From: Methylocystis parvus OBBP
GTDB taxonomy: Bacteria; Pseudomonadota; Alphaproteobacteria; Rhizobiales; Beijerinckiaceae
Reading direction: 5' to 3'
DNA: 64,000 nucleotides
Assembly (NCBI RefSeq): GCF_027571405.1
Contig: NZ_CP092968.1
Span: forward strand, 930,001-994,000
Part shown: piece by piece, positions 20,154 to 28,255 of the stretch
Layout: each line of letters begins with the position of its first letter
Numbering within the stretch: the stretch's first letter is position 1
The notes under the pieces: model-generated
Told to the model about the DNA's origin: nothing
The model's database searches: none
Seen by the model: only the letters and a program-made list of their open reading frames with translations
Position numbers and translations under genes: made by a program

Positions 20154-20597
20154 CTATTCCTTGATGTCCGGCTCGACGAGCTTCGCCAACTTCTGCAAAG
20201 ATTCCTGCCAGCCGAGATAGCACGCCTCGGGAGGGATGACGTCGGGCACGCCCGCCTGCGTGATGTTGAGCTCCGTGCCGGTCGAGACCGCCTTCAGCGT
20301 GACCGTCACCTCCATCTCTCCCGGCAAATTCGGATCGTCGAAACCGTCCGTGTAGCGGATACGCTCATTGGGAACCAATTCGACATATTTGCCGCCGAAG
20401 GAATGGCTGTTCCCTGTCGTGAAATTGCGGAACGACATGCGGTGTTCGCCGCCGATCTGAGGGTCAAGCTTATGAACGGTGCAGGTAAAACCGTAGGGCG
20501 GCAACCATTGCGCCATCGCATCGGGCTCGATGAAGGCGCGATAAACCTTTTCCGGCTTCGTGGCGAGCACGCGATGAAAAGTGATCGTGTTTGGCAT
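20154..20597 (-). CDS. SRPBCC/AHSA1 family protein
   Basis: 147 aa. HRVLATKPEKVYRAFIEPDAMAQWLPP at the N-terminus and the CYLGWQESLQKLAKLVEP C-terminal helix are typical of Aha1-like START-fold proteins, which bind small hydrophobic ligands or, rarely, Hsp90. No function can be assigned. It is convergent with the preceding gene, with stops two bases apart, and lies upstream of der on the minus strand without a visible link. Confidence 0.88.
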   Translation of the reverse strand: MPNTITFHRVLATKPEKVYRAFIEPDAMAQWLPPYGFTCTVHKLDPQIGGEHRMSFRNFTTGNSHSFGGKYVELVPNERIRYTDGFDDPNLPGEMEVTVTLKAVSTGTELNITQAGVPDVIPPEACYLGWQESLQKLAKLVEPDIKE

Positions 20598-20642
20598 GAA
20601 AGTCCCTCCCGGACCAAGGAAACGCCAATCGCCGTTCGATCG

Positions 20643-22040
20643 CTAGCGCTTCTTCCCCGCAAACGGATTATCCCCCGCTCGCTTCGAAATTCGGATCGGC
20701 ACGCCCGGCAGATCGAACGTCTTGCGCATTCCATTGATCAAAAAGCGCTCATAGCTTGCCGGCAGCTCCTCGAGCTGATTGCCGAAGAGCACGAAATGCG
20801 GCGGGCGGGATTTCGCCTGCGTCATGTAGCGGATCTTGATGCGGCGGCCGGAGATCGCGGGCGGCGGCGATTGTTCGACGGCGGAGAGCAGCCAGCGATT
20901 GAGCCGCGATGTGGCGATGCGCTTGTTCCACACGACATGCGTGGCGACGATCGCCTCCATGAGCCTGTCGAGCCCCTGCCCCGTCGCGCCCGAGACCGGC
21001 ACGACCGGACAGCCGCGCACCTGCGGCAGCAGGCGCTCGGCGTCTTCGCGCAGTTTCGTGAGCGTCGCGCCCTTGTCCTCGATCAGGTCCCATTTGCCGA
21101 GCCCGATGACGAAGGCGCGGCCCTCGCGCGCGGCGAGATCGGCGATGGTGAGGTCCTGCTTCTCGAACGGAATGGTCGAGTCGACGAGCAGCACGACGAC
21201 TTCCGAGAAGCGCACGGCGCGCAGCGCGTCGGCGGCGGAGAGCTTTTCCAGCTTGTCCACGACCTTGGCGCGCTTGCGCAGGCCCGCCGTGTCGAAGAGC
21301 TTCATCTTGCGGTCGCGCCAGACGAAGTCGACGCCGATCGAGTCGCGCGTGATCCCCGCCTCGGGGCCGGTCAGCAGCCGGTCCTCGCCGAGAATGCGGT
21401 TGATCAGCGTCGATTTGCCGGCGTTGGGGCGTCCGACGACCGTGATGCGCAGCGGCTTGGTGACGTCGAGATCGCTGCCGTCCTCCTCGTCGTCATAGAG
21501 GTTTTCCTCCTCAGCCTCTTCTTCCTCGGCAGGCTCGGCCGTCTGCTCCGGCAGCGCCTCGCGCAGCGCTTCGTAAAGCGCGCCGATTCCCTCGCCATGC
21601 TCGGCGGAGAAAGGCACGGGATCGCCCAGACCCAGCGAAAAAGCCTCGTAAGCGCCGGCCTCTCCCACCTTCCCTTCCGCCTTGTTGGCGATGAGGATCA
21701 CGGGCTTGCCGGCCCGGCGCACGAGATCGGCGAAATATTTGTCCTCCGGCGTCACCCCCACGCGCGCGTCGATGACGAAGAGAATGCCGTCGGCCGAGAG
21801 AATGGCGCTCTCGGTCTGGGCGCGCATGCGCCCCTCGAGCGTCGCGCTCGCGCCCTCCTCCAGTCCCGCCGTGTCGATGATGGTGAAGCGCAGATCGGCG
21901 AGCTTCGCCGCGCCCTCGCGCCGGTCGCGCGTCACGCCCGGCCGGTCGTCGACCAGCGCCAGCTTCTTGCCGGTGAGCCGGTTGAAGAGCGTGGACTTGC
22001 CGACATTGGGACGGCCGATGATGGCGAGGGAGAAGGACAT
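20643..22040 (-). CDS. der: Ribosome biogenesis GTPase Der (EngA)
   Basis: 465 aa with two tandem GTPase domains and a KH-like C-terminus; needed for 50S assembly. Domain 1 has [22 protein letters not shown] and NKAEG; domain 2 (about 190-360) has [19 protein letters not shown] and [11 protein letters not shown]. An acidic linker ([21 protein letters not shown]) joins them. The G4 motif of domain 2 reads GKWD instead of the usual NKWD, a change at the guanine-recognising Asn; the DNA is unambiguous there. The C-terminus ends PFAGKKR. Confidence 0.97.
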   Translation of the reverse strand: MSFSLAIIGRPNVGKSTLFNRLTGKKLALVDDRPGVTRDRREGAAKLADLRFTIIDTAGLEEGASATLEGRMRAQTESAILSADGILFVIDARVGVTPEDKYFADLVRRAGKPVILIANKAEGKVGEAGAYEAFSLGLGDPVPFSAEHGEGIGALYEALREALPEQTAEPAEEEEAEEENLYDDEEDGSDLDVTKPLRITVVGRPNAGKSTLINRILGEDRLLTGPEAGITRDSIGVDFVWRDRKMKLFDTAGLRKRAKVVDKLEKLSAADALRAVRFSEVVVLLVDSTIPFEKQDLTIADLAAREGRAFVIGLGKWDLIEDKGATLTKLREDAERLLPQVRGCPVVPVSGATGQGLDRLMEAIVATHVVWNKRIATSRLNRWLLSAVEQSPPPAISGRRIKIRYMTQAKSRPPHFVLFGNQLEELPASYERFLINGMRKTFDLPGVPIRISKRAGDNPFAGKKR

Positions 22041-22083
22041 TTCGTAAGACCTCGGGGGCTCGATGGCCCTTCAATAACGCGAA

Positions 22084-22106
22084 ACCCTCTCCCGCCGGGA
22101 GAGGGT
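22084..22106. repeat. Family 2 core hairpin upstream of der
   Basis: A perfect 11-bp stem (arm ACCCTCTCCCG) around a single base, in the der leader 44 bases before the start. Confidence 0.7.
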
Positions 22107-22130
22107 CCAACTGTAGCAAGTCCTGTCGAC

Positions 22131-22180
22131 GCCCTTCGTGCTTCGAGACGCTTGCTCCGCAAGCTTCTCAGCATGAGGGC
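22131..22180. repeat. Family 1 palindromic repeat upstream of der, copy 1
   Basis: A 50-base palindrome GCCCT...AGGGC with CTTCGAGACG, an inner CTTGCTCCGCAAG hairpin and CTTCTCAGCATG. It forms an inverted pair with the copy at 22206. Confidence 0.85.
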
Positions 22181-22205
22181 TACTTCTTTGCTCAAGACAG
22201 TTAGG

Positions 22206-22250
22206 CCTCATCCTGAGGAGCGAGTGGAGCTCGCGTCTCGAAGGACGAGG
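22206..22250. repeat. Family 1 palindromic repeat upstream of der, copy 2
   Basis: A 45-base element CCTCATCCTGAGGAGC - GAGTGGAGCTC - GCGTCTCGAAGGACGAGG, the clearest copy of family 1. It begins 16 bases after the stop of the TPR gene. Confidence 0.88.
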
Positions 22251-22265
22251 CCGCCGCCGTCGGGC

Positions 22266-23045
22266 TCACTTCCCCGGCGTCGCCTCGAACGGCGCGGCGC
22301 CGGTCGGCATGGCGCCGCCGGATTCCGGCTCGATCACCGGCGTCACGTCGATCTTGCCGCCGTCGGCTCCGCCGCCCGCAGCCGCCGCCGGCGCGGGCTT
22401 CGGTCCGCGCTTGGCGTGCAGTAGCCCCTTATAGGCGGAAGCGCGCTGGCGCATGGATTGCGGCGCGTCGCCATTATTGAGCACCTGCTCGAAGACGCGC
22501 TCGGCCTCGTCGAAATCGTCGTTGAACAGCGCGTCGAGGCCATTCCATTCCTGCGCGGAAAAGCGGAAGGGACCGTCCGAGATCATGAGCGGCCCGAGCG
22601 CGCGTTCGAGCTTCTGGCGGTCGTCGCTCTCCAGCATGATCAGCGCGGCCCGCAGCATGGCGATGTGCTGGGTGAGCTTGTCGACATTCGCGTCCTCGCC
22701 GATGGCGGTGAGCTCCGCCATCGCCTTCTCGCGGTCCGGATTGACCTCGGCCGCGCGGATGCGGGCGAGCGCGGCGTAGCCCTTCGGGCCGTCCTTGGCG
22801 AGCGAGTCGAAGGCGGCGGCGGCTTCGGCCTTTTTGCCGTCCTCGGCCAGTTTCTCGGCCGCGACATAGCGGTCATTCGCGGCTTCCGCCGCCTTGAGCC
22901 GCTTTTCCTGATAGTAGCTCCAGGCGCCGGTCGCGGCCACGATCAGGAAGGCGACGACGAAGATCGGCGTCTGATAACGACGCCAGAACGCCTCGGCCTT
23001 GTCCCGGCGGACGTCTTCGTCGACCTCGTTGAAAATATCCGACAT
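22266..23045 (-). CDS. YfgM-like TPR protein (SecYEG-associated chaperone type)
   Basis: 259 aa. MSDIFNEVDEDVRRDKAEAFWRRYQ is the usual cytoplasmic N-terminus of alphaproteobacterial DUF2133/YfgM proteins; one membrane helix (about 28-46) follows, then a periplasmic TPR-like helical domain and a low-complexity Pro/Gly/Ala tail. YfgM-type proteins assist periplasmic folding at the translocon. In many Hyphomicrobiales a bamB gene lies between this gene and der; here there are only 225 bases of repeats. Confidence 0.85.
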   Translation of the reverse strand: MSDIFNEVDEDVRRDKAEAFWRRYQTPIFVVAFLIVAATGAWSYYQEKRLKAAEAANDRYVAAEKLAEDGKKAEAAAAFDSLAKDGPKGYAALARIRAAEVNPDREKAMAELTAIGEDANVDKLTQHIAMLRAALIMLESDDRQKLERALGPLMISDGPFRFSAQEWNGLDALFNDDFDEAERVFEQVLNNGDAPQSMRQRASAYKGLLHAKRGPKPAPAAAAGGGADGGKIDVTPVIEPESGGAMPTGAAPFEATPGK

Positions 23046-23139
23046 CTCGCGCGACCCTCGCGTTTCCAGCCCTGTTTTTCTTGTCCCCTCAGGGGAGGCG
23101 ACGGGGTTAGCACAGGCGGGCGCGAAAGGCGAGCGAAGC

Positions 23140-24021
23140 CTAGCTCCGCGGCGCGACATGCAATGTGTCGAGCGCCGCCCGAAGACCCCGGGCGAGTTTA
23201 ACCGCGTCGTCATTCGCCCAGAAGTGAACGAAGAAGGCGCGCGGCTCCTCATCGAGCATATGATTATGCACCGCGGTCACTTCGATCCCGTTGGCGCGCA
23301 AGGCCTTCAGCAGCGGCCCGACCTCGCTCGCCAGCGCCACGAAGTCGCCGGAGATCGCCGCCCTGCCGTCGCCCGTCGGCTCGAAATTCAAGGGGATCGC
23401 TGTTCCCATGGCGGGCGGGATGGGCATGGCGCCCATGCTGATCGCATCGGCGCGCGGGACGCCGATCTGGAATACCCCGCCATTGTTCTGGCCCTTGAAG
23501 CCGATGATCTGCTCGATCTGAGCCGTGTCCAGGGAGAGCTTCGGCGGCGTCCCAGCCGGCGCGGCCTGAAGCGGCGTCTTCGACTGGAGGAGCGCGCGGC
23601 GCACGGCCCCTGCGAGTTGGACCGGATCGCCCTGCCCCGCGACATGCATGTAAAAGGTCGCCGGGCTCGCGCGCAGCAGGTGATTATGGACGGCGGTGGC
23701 CTGTACGCCGCTGCCGAGAAGCGCGCTCATCACGGGATTGATCTCGCTTTCGGTCAGCACAAGATCGCCCATCATCACAGCCTCTTCCCCTTTCGGTTCG
23801 AAGGCGACCCAGCCGCCCAGCGCCAGGGGCGGCAGAATGTCGACGCCGTCGAGCGTCACATGCAGGTCGCTTCGCGGCAGGCCGTATTTGCGCACGGTCC
23901 CGATCGCGGCCCCCTTTCGGCCCAGGGCGGCGTCGACCTGGGACCAGTCCGTTTCCGCCTGGACGGCAAAGGACGCCAGCGAAAAGAGGACTCCGACGAC
24001 GGAAACAGCTGTCGAGCGCAT
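23140..24021 (-). CDS. DUF1259 family exported protein (LppY/LpqO-like)
   Basis: 293 aa. An N-terminal signal peptide (MRSTAVSVVGVLFSLASFAVQA) ends near Ala-22. Two homologous halves follow: each has a V(H/T)AVHNH block (VQATAVHNHLL; VTAVHNHMLDEEPRAFFVHFWA), typical of the DUF1259 tandem repeat, whose clustered His suggest metal binding. AGGGG seven bases before the ATG supports the start. Function unknown; probably periplasmic. A monocistronic gene. Confidence 0.85.
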   Translation of the reverse strand: MRSTAVSVVGVLFSLASFAVQAETDWSQVDAALGRKGAAIGTVRKYGLPRSDLHVTLDGVDILPPLALGGWVAFEPKGEEAVMMGDLVLTESEINPVMSALLGSGVQATAVHNHLLRASPATFYMHVAGQGDPVQLAGAVRRALLQSKTPLQAAPAGTPPKLSLDTAQIEQIIGFKGQNNGGVFQIGVPRADAISMGAMPIPPAMGTAIPLNFEPTGDGRAAISGDFVALASEVGPLLKALRANGIEVTAVHNHMLDEEPRAFFVHFWANDDAVKLARGLRAALDTLHVAPRS

Positions 24022-24170
24022 GACGATCCCCTGAAAACGCAACGGAAGTCAGATAGAGCCCCTCTCTATCCAAGACAGGCCGAGGATAAATGTAATTTAG
24101 CGGCTGTGACGCGCTGACGATGGCGCGGCCGTTGCCCCCGCCGCCCTGCCCCGGCTACAGTCCCGCCGCC

Positions 24171-24521
24171 ATGCTCTATTACGCCGTCAAGGTCATCGTC
24201 TCCGCCCTCGTCATCGTCGCCGTCTCGGAGATCGCCAAGCGATCGACGGGCTTCGCGGCCTTTGTCGCGTCCCTGCCGCTCACCTCGCTTCTCGCCTTCG
24301 TCTGGCTGCGGCTCGAGGGAACGGAGCCCGAGAAGATCGGCGAACTTTCAGGCCAGATCTTCTGGCTCATCATCCCCTCTCTGCTGCTCTTCCCGCTGCT
24401 GCCTCTGCTGCTCCGATATGGCCTCGGCTTCTGGACAGCGCTCGCCGCCGCAGTTGGAGGCACGGCGGGCGCCTATCTTCTGATGCTGCCGCTGCTGCGC
24501 AGGCTGGGCGTCAACCTTTGA
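24171..24521 (+). CDS. DUF3147 family small membrane protein
   Basis: 116 aa with four predicted membrane helices (about 3-20, 25-45, 60-78, 85-108). The motif SEIAKRSTGFAAFVASLPLTS is characteristic of DUF3147. Function unknown. The frame upstream of the ATG at 24171 reads Pro-rich DNA and is not used. Its end overlaps the convergent gene on the other strand by 11 bases. Confidence 0.82.
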   Translation: MLYYAVKVIVSALVIVAVSEIAKRSTGFAAFVASLPLTSLLAFVWLRLEGTEPEKIGELSGQIFWLIIPSLLLFPLLPLLLRYGLGFWTALAAAVGGTAGAYLLMLPLLRRLGVNL

Positions 24522-25572
24522 GGGTCTGATAGGCGTCGTCCACCGCCTCGCGCAGTCCGCGCCAGACGGGATTGATCCTTACGTCCGGCCCCCAATTGTA
24601 GAGGGCCTTGGCGACCTCGGCGATGGTTTCGTTGACGGGCTCGCTGCCGCCTTCCGCGAGTTCATCCGAGAACAGACGCGGCGGCGCGGCGCCCGTCCAG
24701 GCGTCCCAATGTTCGTTCGAATAATTTGATACGCCACGCTGCGCGGCGAGAAGGTCGGGCGTGAACTTTTCGAAGCGTCGATGCAGCGGGCCGCCCGACG
24801 GCTCTGCATTGTAAGCGTCGCGCACGGCGAAATAGCGCAGATGCTGAAGCTCATGCGCGAGACAGCAGCCAAGACGCGCGTCGCTCATATGCGGGTCGTA
24901 ATAGATCGTCACGCGCCCGTCCGGCGTCGCCTCGCCTTCCGACGCGAAGCTCTGACCGAGAAATTCGAAACTCTTACGCTCCGGGCTGAGCGTCACGCAG
25001 CGCGGGTCATGGCCGAATTCGCGGGCCAGCGCGGCCAGCCTATCGCGCTGGCGCATGAAGCCGGGCGTCCGCGTTACGTCCGACGTAACGCCGCCCCCGG
25101 CCGGCCAGTGTGTTTCGTCGGGATCATGCGTGATGCGCCAATCGAAATCCATATGGCGCTCGGCGATATGCTCCCACCACCGCCGCCCGTCCTTCTGAAA
25201 TGGCGACAGATCGTTGACCCGCACATGAGTCAGCGCGCCGGGCCGCTGGCGAAGTCCGTCCATCGCCGCCGCGACCATGCGCCCGCCGAGACCCGGTTCG
25301 ATCGAGTTGATCTGCTCGAAGACGAGCGCGGGAGGATCAAACCTCCCGGCGAGAAGCAGCGCTACGCCGGAAGCCGTCGCATCGCCGGGCGTCGTCATCA
25401 ATTTGGGAGACGTCGACGCTTTGATCTCGACGAAAGAAGCTCCAAACGGCTCCACGCTCACATGGAGACCGAGCGCGCGCAGATTGCGGCTGATCGCGCC
25501 AGCGATTTGCGCGATCGCCGGATCCGTCTTCGCTCCTCCATTTCCAAAGCTCAAGAAACGCCAGAAACCCAT
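24511..25572 (-). CDS. Putative zinc metallopeptidase with HELQH motif
   Basis: 353 aa, not recognised as a named family. There is no signal peptide or membrane helix apart from a hydrophobic start (MGFWRFLSF). LGCCLAHELQHLRYFAVRDAY near residue 240 holds HELQH, a fit to the HExxH gluzincin/metzincin signature with a Glu-rich helix after it; NETIAEVAKALYNWG near 325 could supply the third ligand. The first 110 residues look like a separate alpha/beta domain (ALGLHVSVEPFGASFVEIKAST). It is followed on the other strand by DUF3147 in convergent overlap. Confidence 0.55.
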   Translation of the reverse strand: MGFWRFLSFGNGGAKTDPAIAQIAGAISRNLRALGLHVSVEPFGASFVEIKASTSPKLMTTPGDATASGVALLLAGRFDPPALVFEQINSIEPGLGGRMVAAAMDGLRQRPGALTHVRVNDLSPFQKDGRRWWEHIAERHMDFDWRITHDPDETHWPAGGGVTSDVTRTPGFMRQRDRLAALAREFGHDPRCVTLSPERKSFEFLGQSFASEGEATPDGRVTIYYDPHMSDARLGCCLAHELQHLRYFAVRDAYNAEPSGGPLHRRFEKFTPDLLAAQRGVSNYSNEHWDAWTGAAPPRLFSDELAEGGSEPVNETIAEVAKALYNWGPDVRINPVWRGLREAVDDAYQTLKG

Positions 25573-25619
25573 CACACCCGCCTGCCTTCGCCATATTTAC
25601 CGCAGGCGACGTTGCCGAA

Positions 25620-26078
25620 CTACCGTTGGTAGAGGCCAATGAGGCGCGCCTCGGACAGAAGATGCTTTCGGGCTTCCTCCTCCACCTCCGCGCAAGTCGG
25701 ATGGGCGCGGATGGCCAATTCGGCGCAGCTCAAGGCGAGGAGCCGGAACCGATAGCGGTGCCGCCCATGGCCATGCGGCGGACAGGGACCGTTATAGCCA
25801 AGCTGGCGGAAGTCGTTGACGCCATGCCGGAAATCCTCGAATCCCACCGGCCGCCCCGCGCCTTCGATCAGTTCAGCGTGATAGGCGGGGATGTCATAGC
25901 AGGCCCAGTGATGAAAGAGGCCGCCCGGCGCGTCGGGATCGTCGACGAGCAGAACAAAGCTTTTCGTCCCCTCCGGGGCGCCGGTCCATCGCAAGGGCGG
26001 CGAACGGTCGTCTCCGTCGCAGGCATGCGCGCGAGGTATCGGGCCGCCATCGAAGAACGCCTCTGACGCCAGTCGCAT
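25620..26078 (-). CDS. YbhB/YbcL family Raf kinase inhibitor-like (PEBP) protein
   Basis: 152 aa. The blocks DGDDRSPPLRWTGAPEGTKSFVLLVDDPDAP, HHWACYDIP, and NDFRQLGYNGPCPPHGHGRHRYRFRL are those of bacterial phosphatidylethanolamine-binding-like proteins. The ligand and role are unknown. GGAG lies seven bases before the ATG. The gene starts 162 bases downstream of the ATP-grasp gene on the same strand, so it may belong to the same transcript, but nothing else links them. Confidence 0.92.
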   Translation of the reverse strand: MRLASEAFFDGGPIPRAHACDGDDRSPPLRWTGAPEGTKSFVLLVDDPDAPGGLFHHWACYDIPAYHAELIEGAGRPVGFEDFRHGVNDFRQLGYNGPCPPHGHGRHRYRFRLLALSCAELAIRAHPTCAEVEEEARKHLLSEARLIGLYQR

Positions 26079-26240
26079 ATGTCGTCTCCTTCGCTGCTCC
26101 TCCTGCTAACCCCGCTAGATAGCGCCGGACTGGAGCGGCGAAGCGCGGCCCGTCGCCGGAACCGCGATCTCGACTACGCTATGGAAGCATGGGCCGCACG
26201 GGGCGGGGCCGAAAACGCAGCCTGCGGCGCGCTCCGCGAA

Positions 26241-27398
26241 CTATCCGACGATCGCGTGGGGGATAAAGCGCGATCGGTTCGACGTCACCGGCGAGGAATC
26301 TTCCCGTATGCCCATCCCGGCGGGCTCGCCGCCCACGACCCAGGAGCCGATGACCGGATAGCGCCCGTCGAAACAGGGAAGCATATGCAGCGCCTGCCGG
26401 ACGTGCCCCTCCGATCCGTAGCTCCCCGGCGCGCTCGCGACCGCGCGGCCGCTCTCGATCAACACGACATTGGCGCCTTCGCGCGAATAGATCGGCTTCT
26501 TGGCGTAGCTCTCGCCGAGCGACGCCGCGCGCGGATCATCGGCGAAATGGCATTCGAGCAGATTTGGGTGGCCCGGCGCGAGCTCCCACAGAAGCGCCAA
26601 CATGCCCTTGTTCGACAAAAGCGCCTTCCATGGCGGCTCGACGAAGCGCGTGTAGCGCATCGCAGGCGCATGGGAAAATTCGTCGGCGAACATCCACTCC
26701 CAGGGATAGAGCTTGAAGAGCGTCTCGATCCTCCGGCCGTCGCGATCGCAAAATTGGGAACCCTTGAGCCCGATATCCTGCAAATCGAGCAACGCGGCGG
26801 CGCAGCCCGCCTGCGTCGCGCAATCGGCGAGATAGGCGGCGGTGCCGAAATCCTCGACGCTCGCGCTCATCGCGGCGAAATGGACGAAGCTCTTTGGCGC
26901 GAGCGTCTCCCACCGCGCGATGAGCTTGTCGTGCAGCGCGTTGAATTGATCCGCGTCCTTGGGCAGCGCGCCGCTCTCCATGAGCTGCTCCAGCCAATGC
27001 CATTGCACCACGGCGGATTCGAAGAGGCTTGTCGGCGTGTCGGCGTTGAATTCGAGCAGCTTGGGCGCGCTCGCGCCGTCATAGGCGAAGTCGAAGCGGC
27101 CATAGAGCGACGGCTCGCATTTACGGAAGCTCTCCGCGACGAGATCGCGCGCATGTTTGGGAATATGCAGGCGATCCATCATTTTCTCGCTGGCGACGAT
27201 GCGCCAGACAAGCTCGTGACAAAGCGCGTCGATCTCGCTCGTCGCCTTTTCGATGTCGTCCTCGATCTGGCGGAGCGTGAAGACGTAGCGGACGCTCTCG
27301 TCCCAATAAGGCTCGCCGTCCATATGCGCATAGGCGAAGCCGATCTCGTCGAAATGCTTCTTCACGTCCGCGCGAGGTTGTGAATTTTCTCGTTTCAT
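26241..27398 (-). CDS. Glutathionylspermidine synthetase-like ATP-grasp ligase (YjfC/YgiC type)
   Basis: 385 aa, synthetase (ATP-grasp) part only; the amidase domain of E. coli Gss is absent. FNADTPTSLFESAVVQWHWLE, LQDIGL, FKLYPWEWMFADEF, RFVEPPWKALLSNKGMLALLWEL and SYAKKPIYSREG are the conserved blocks of this clade. Known members join an amine to a C-terminal glycine carboxylate (glutathione plus spermidine), but the YjfC/YgiC clade has no proven substrate. Its ATG overlaps the stop of the Gly-tailed gene before it (TGATG), so the two are translationally coupled. Confidence 0.9.
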   Translation of the reverse strand: MKRENSQPRADVKKHFDEIGFAYAHMDGEPYWDESVRYVFTLRQIEDDIEKATSEIDALCHELVWRIVASEKMMDRLHIPKHARDLVAESFRKCEPSLYGRFDFAYDGASAPKLLEFNADTPTSLFESAVVQWHWLEQLMESGALPKDADQFNALHDKLIARWETLAPKSFVHFAAMSASVEDFGTAAYLADCATQAGCAAALLDLQDIGLKGSQFCDRDGRRIETLFKLYPWEWMFADEFSHAPAMRYTRFVEPPWKALLSNKGMLALLWELAPGHPNLLECHFADDPRAASLGESYAKKPIYSREGANVVLIESGRAVASAPGSYGSEGHVRQALHMLPCFDGRYPVIGSWVVGGEPAGMGIREDSSPVTSNRSRFIPHAIVG

Positions 27399-27766
27399 CA
27401 GCCGCCGCCGAAAAAGCCGCCCGAGTGGCCGAAACCCCCGAAGGAGACGCCATGCGTCGAGCCGGAACCGCCGCCCCAATGCCAGGCGCTGCCGGAGCGC
27501 CGATAGCTGGAGGAGGATCCGCCATGGCTGCCGCTATGTTTGCAGATGAGTTCGTCCGGCTTGGCGGGGTCGGGCTCGCAATTGAGCTTGCGGTCGATCC
27601 AGTCGAAAGTCTCATAGGCGCCGAGCGTGACCGCGCCCATCAATGCGAGCGATACGGCGAGAGAGCGCTTCTGGCCGGAGATGATTTCGCCCGGCGGCTT
27701 GGGCTTGTGGACGACGACCGGCGGAGGTCCGCGCTTGCCGAAACTGTTGGGCTTTTCATCCGCCAT
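27398..27766 (-). CDS. Small Gly-tailed membrane protein, YgiB/YjfM (DUF1190)-like
   Basis: 122 aa. A Lys/Pro-rich cytoplasmic start (to about residue 33) precedes one membrane helix (about 34-52, LAVSLALMGAVTLGAYETF). Two cysteines follow in a short spaced pair (LNCEPDP...LICKHSG), then a Ser/Gly-rich tail with SFGGFGHSGGF and a C-terminal Gly-Gly-Gly. The Cys pair, the GGFG-x-S motif and the DUF350 and ATP-grasp neighbours resemble YgiB/YjfM proteins. A second protein of the same plan is encoded at 28256. It starts three bases after the DUF350 gene. Confidence 0.7.
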   Translation of the reverse strand: MADEKPNSFGKRGPPPVVVHKPKPPGEIISGQKRSLAVSLALMGAVTLGAYETFDWIDRKLNCEPDPAKPDELICKHSGSHGGSSSSYRRSGSAWHWGGGSGSTHGVSFGGFGHSGGFFGGG

Positions 27767-27769
27767 GGC

Positions 27770-28174
27770 TTAGGGGCTCATGCAAGCGGCGCTGAGAAGG
27801 CCGGCCGAGACGGACACGGCCGCGACCCATATCGCCGCGGCCAGAACATTTTCTTCGATCGCGCGCGAGAGGCCGGAATAGGCGAGCCGTGCGAGCGCGT
27901 AAGCGATGAGTTGCGTCATGAGCGCGACGAACCCCCACATCGCGAATTCCGGAATCGACCCCGTATGGTGGATCGCCCCGGCGAGCGCGATCGCGAAGCC
28001 GAGAAGGCTGCCGCCGAAGGCGATCGCCGCGGAAGCGCTCTGCTCCTCCACGATCAGCGCGAACTCGTCGTGACGCGTCACGCGCGTATAGACGAGGCAG
28101 TAGACCGCGCAGAAACCGACCGCCCCGGCGAAATAGACGGCGAAGGCCAGCAGGCCGGAAAGGAAGTCGGGCAC
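27770..28174 (-). CDS. DUF350 (YjfL-like) membrane protein
   Basis: 134 aa with four membrane helices in two repeated pairs (FLSGLLAFAVYFAGAVGFCAVYCLVY; SAAIAFGGSLLGFAIALAGAI; then two more), the standard DUF350 layout. The conserved ...SIPEFAMWGFVALMTQLIAY block is clear. The chosen start is GTG at 28174, because AGAGAGG lies seven bases upstream and DUF350 proteins begin directly with this segment; an ATG at 28210 would add 12 residues. It is the second gene of the ATP-grasp cluster. Confidence 0.85.
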   Translation of the reverse strand: MPDFLSGLLAFAVYFAGAVGFCAVYCLVYTRVTRHDEFALIVEEQSASAAIAFGGSLLGFAIALAGAIHHTGSIPEFAMWGFVALMTQLIAYALARLAYSGLSRAIEENVLAAAIWVAAVSVSAGLLSAACMSP

Positions 28175-28255
28175 GGCGGGGCCTCTCTTTGCTGAGTCGG
28201 GGCGAAGCATAGCACAAACGCGGCGTTACGCTGTGCGGGAGCGCACGGGGCTGGA

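Noticed and set aside
20403..22424. A 673-codon plus-strand frame across der
   Set aside because: Shadow of der; no recognisable domain and a composition typical of reverse-frame GC-rich DNA.
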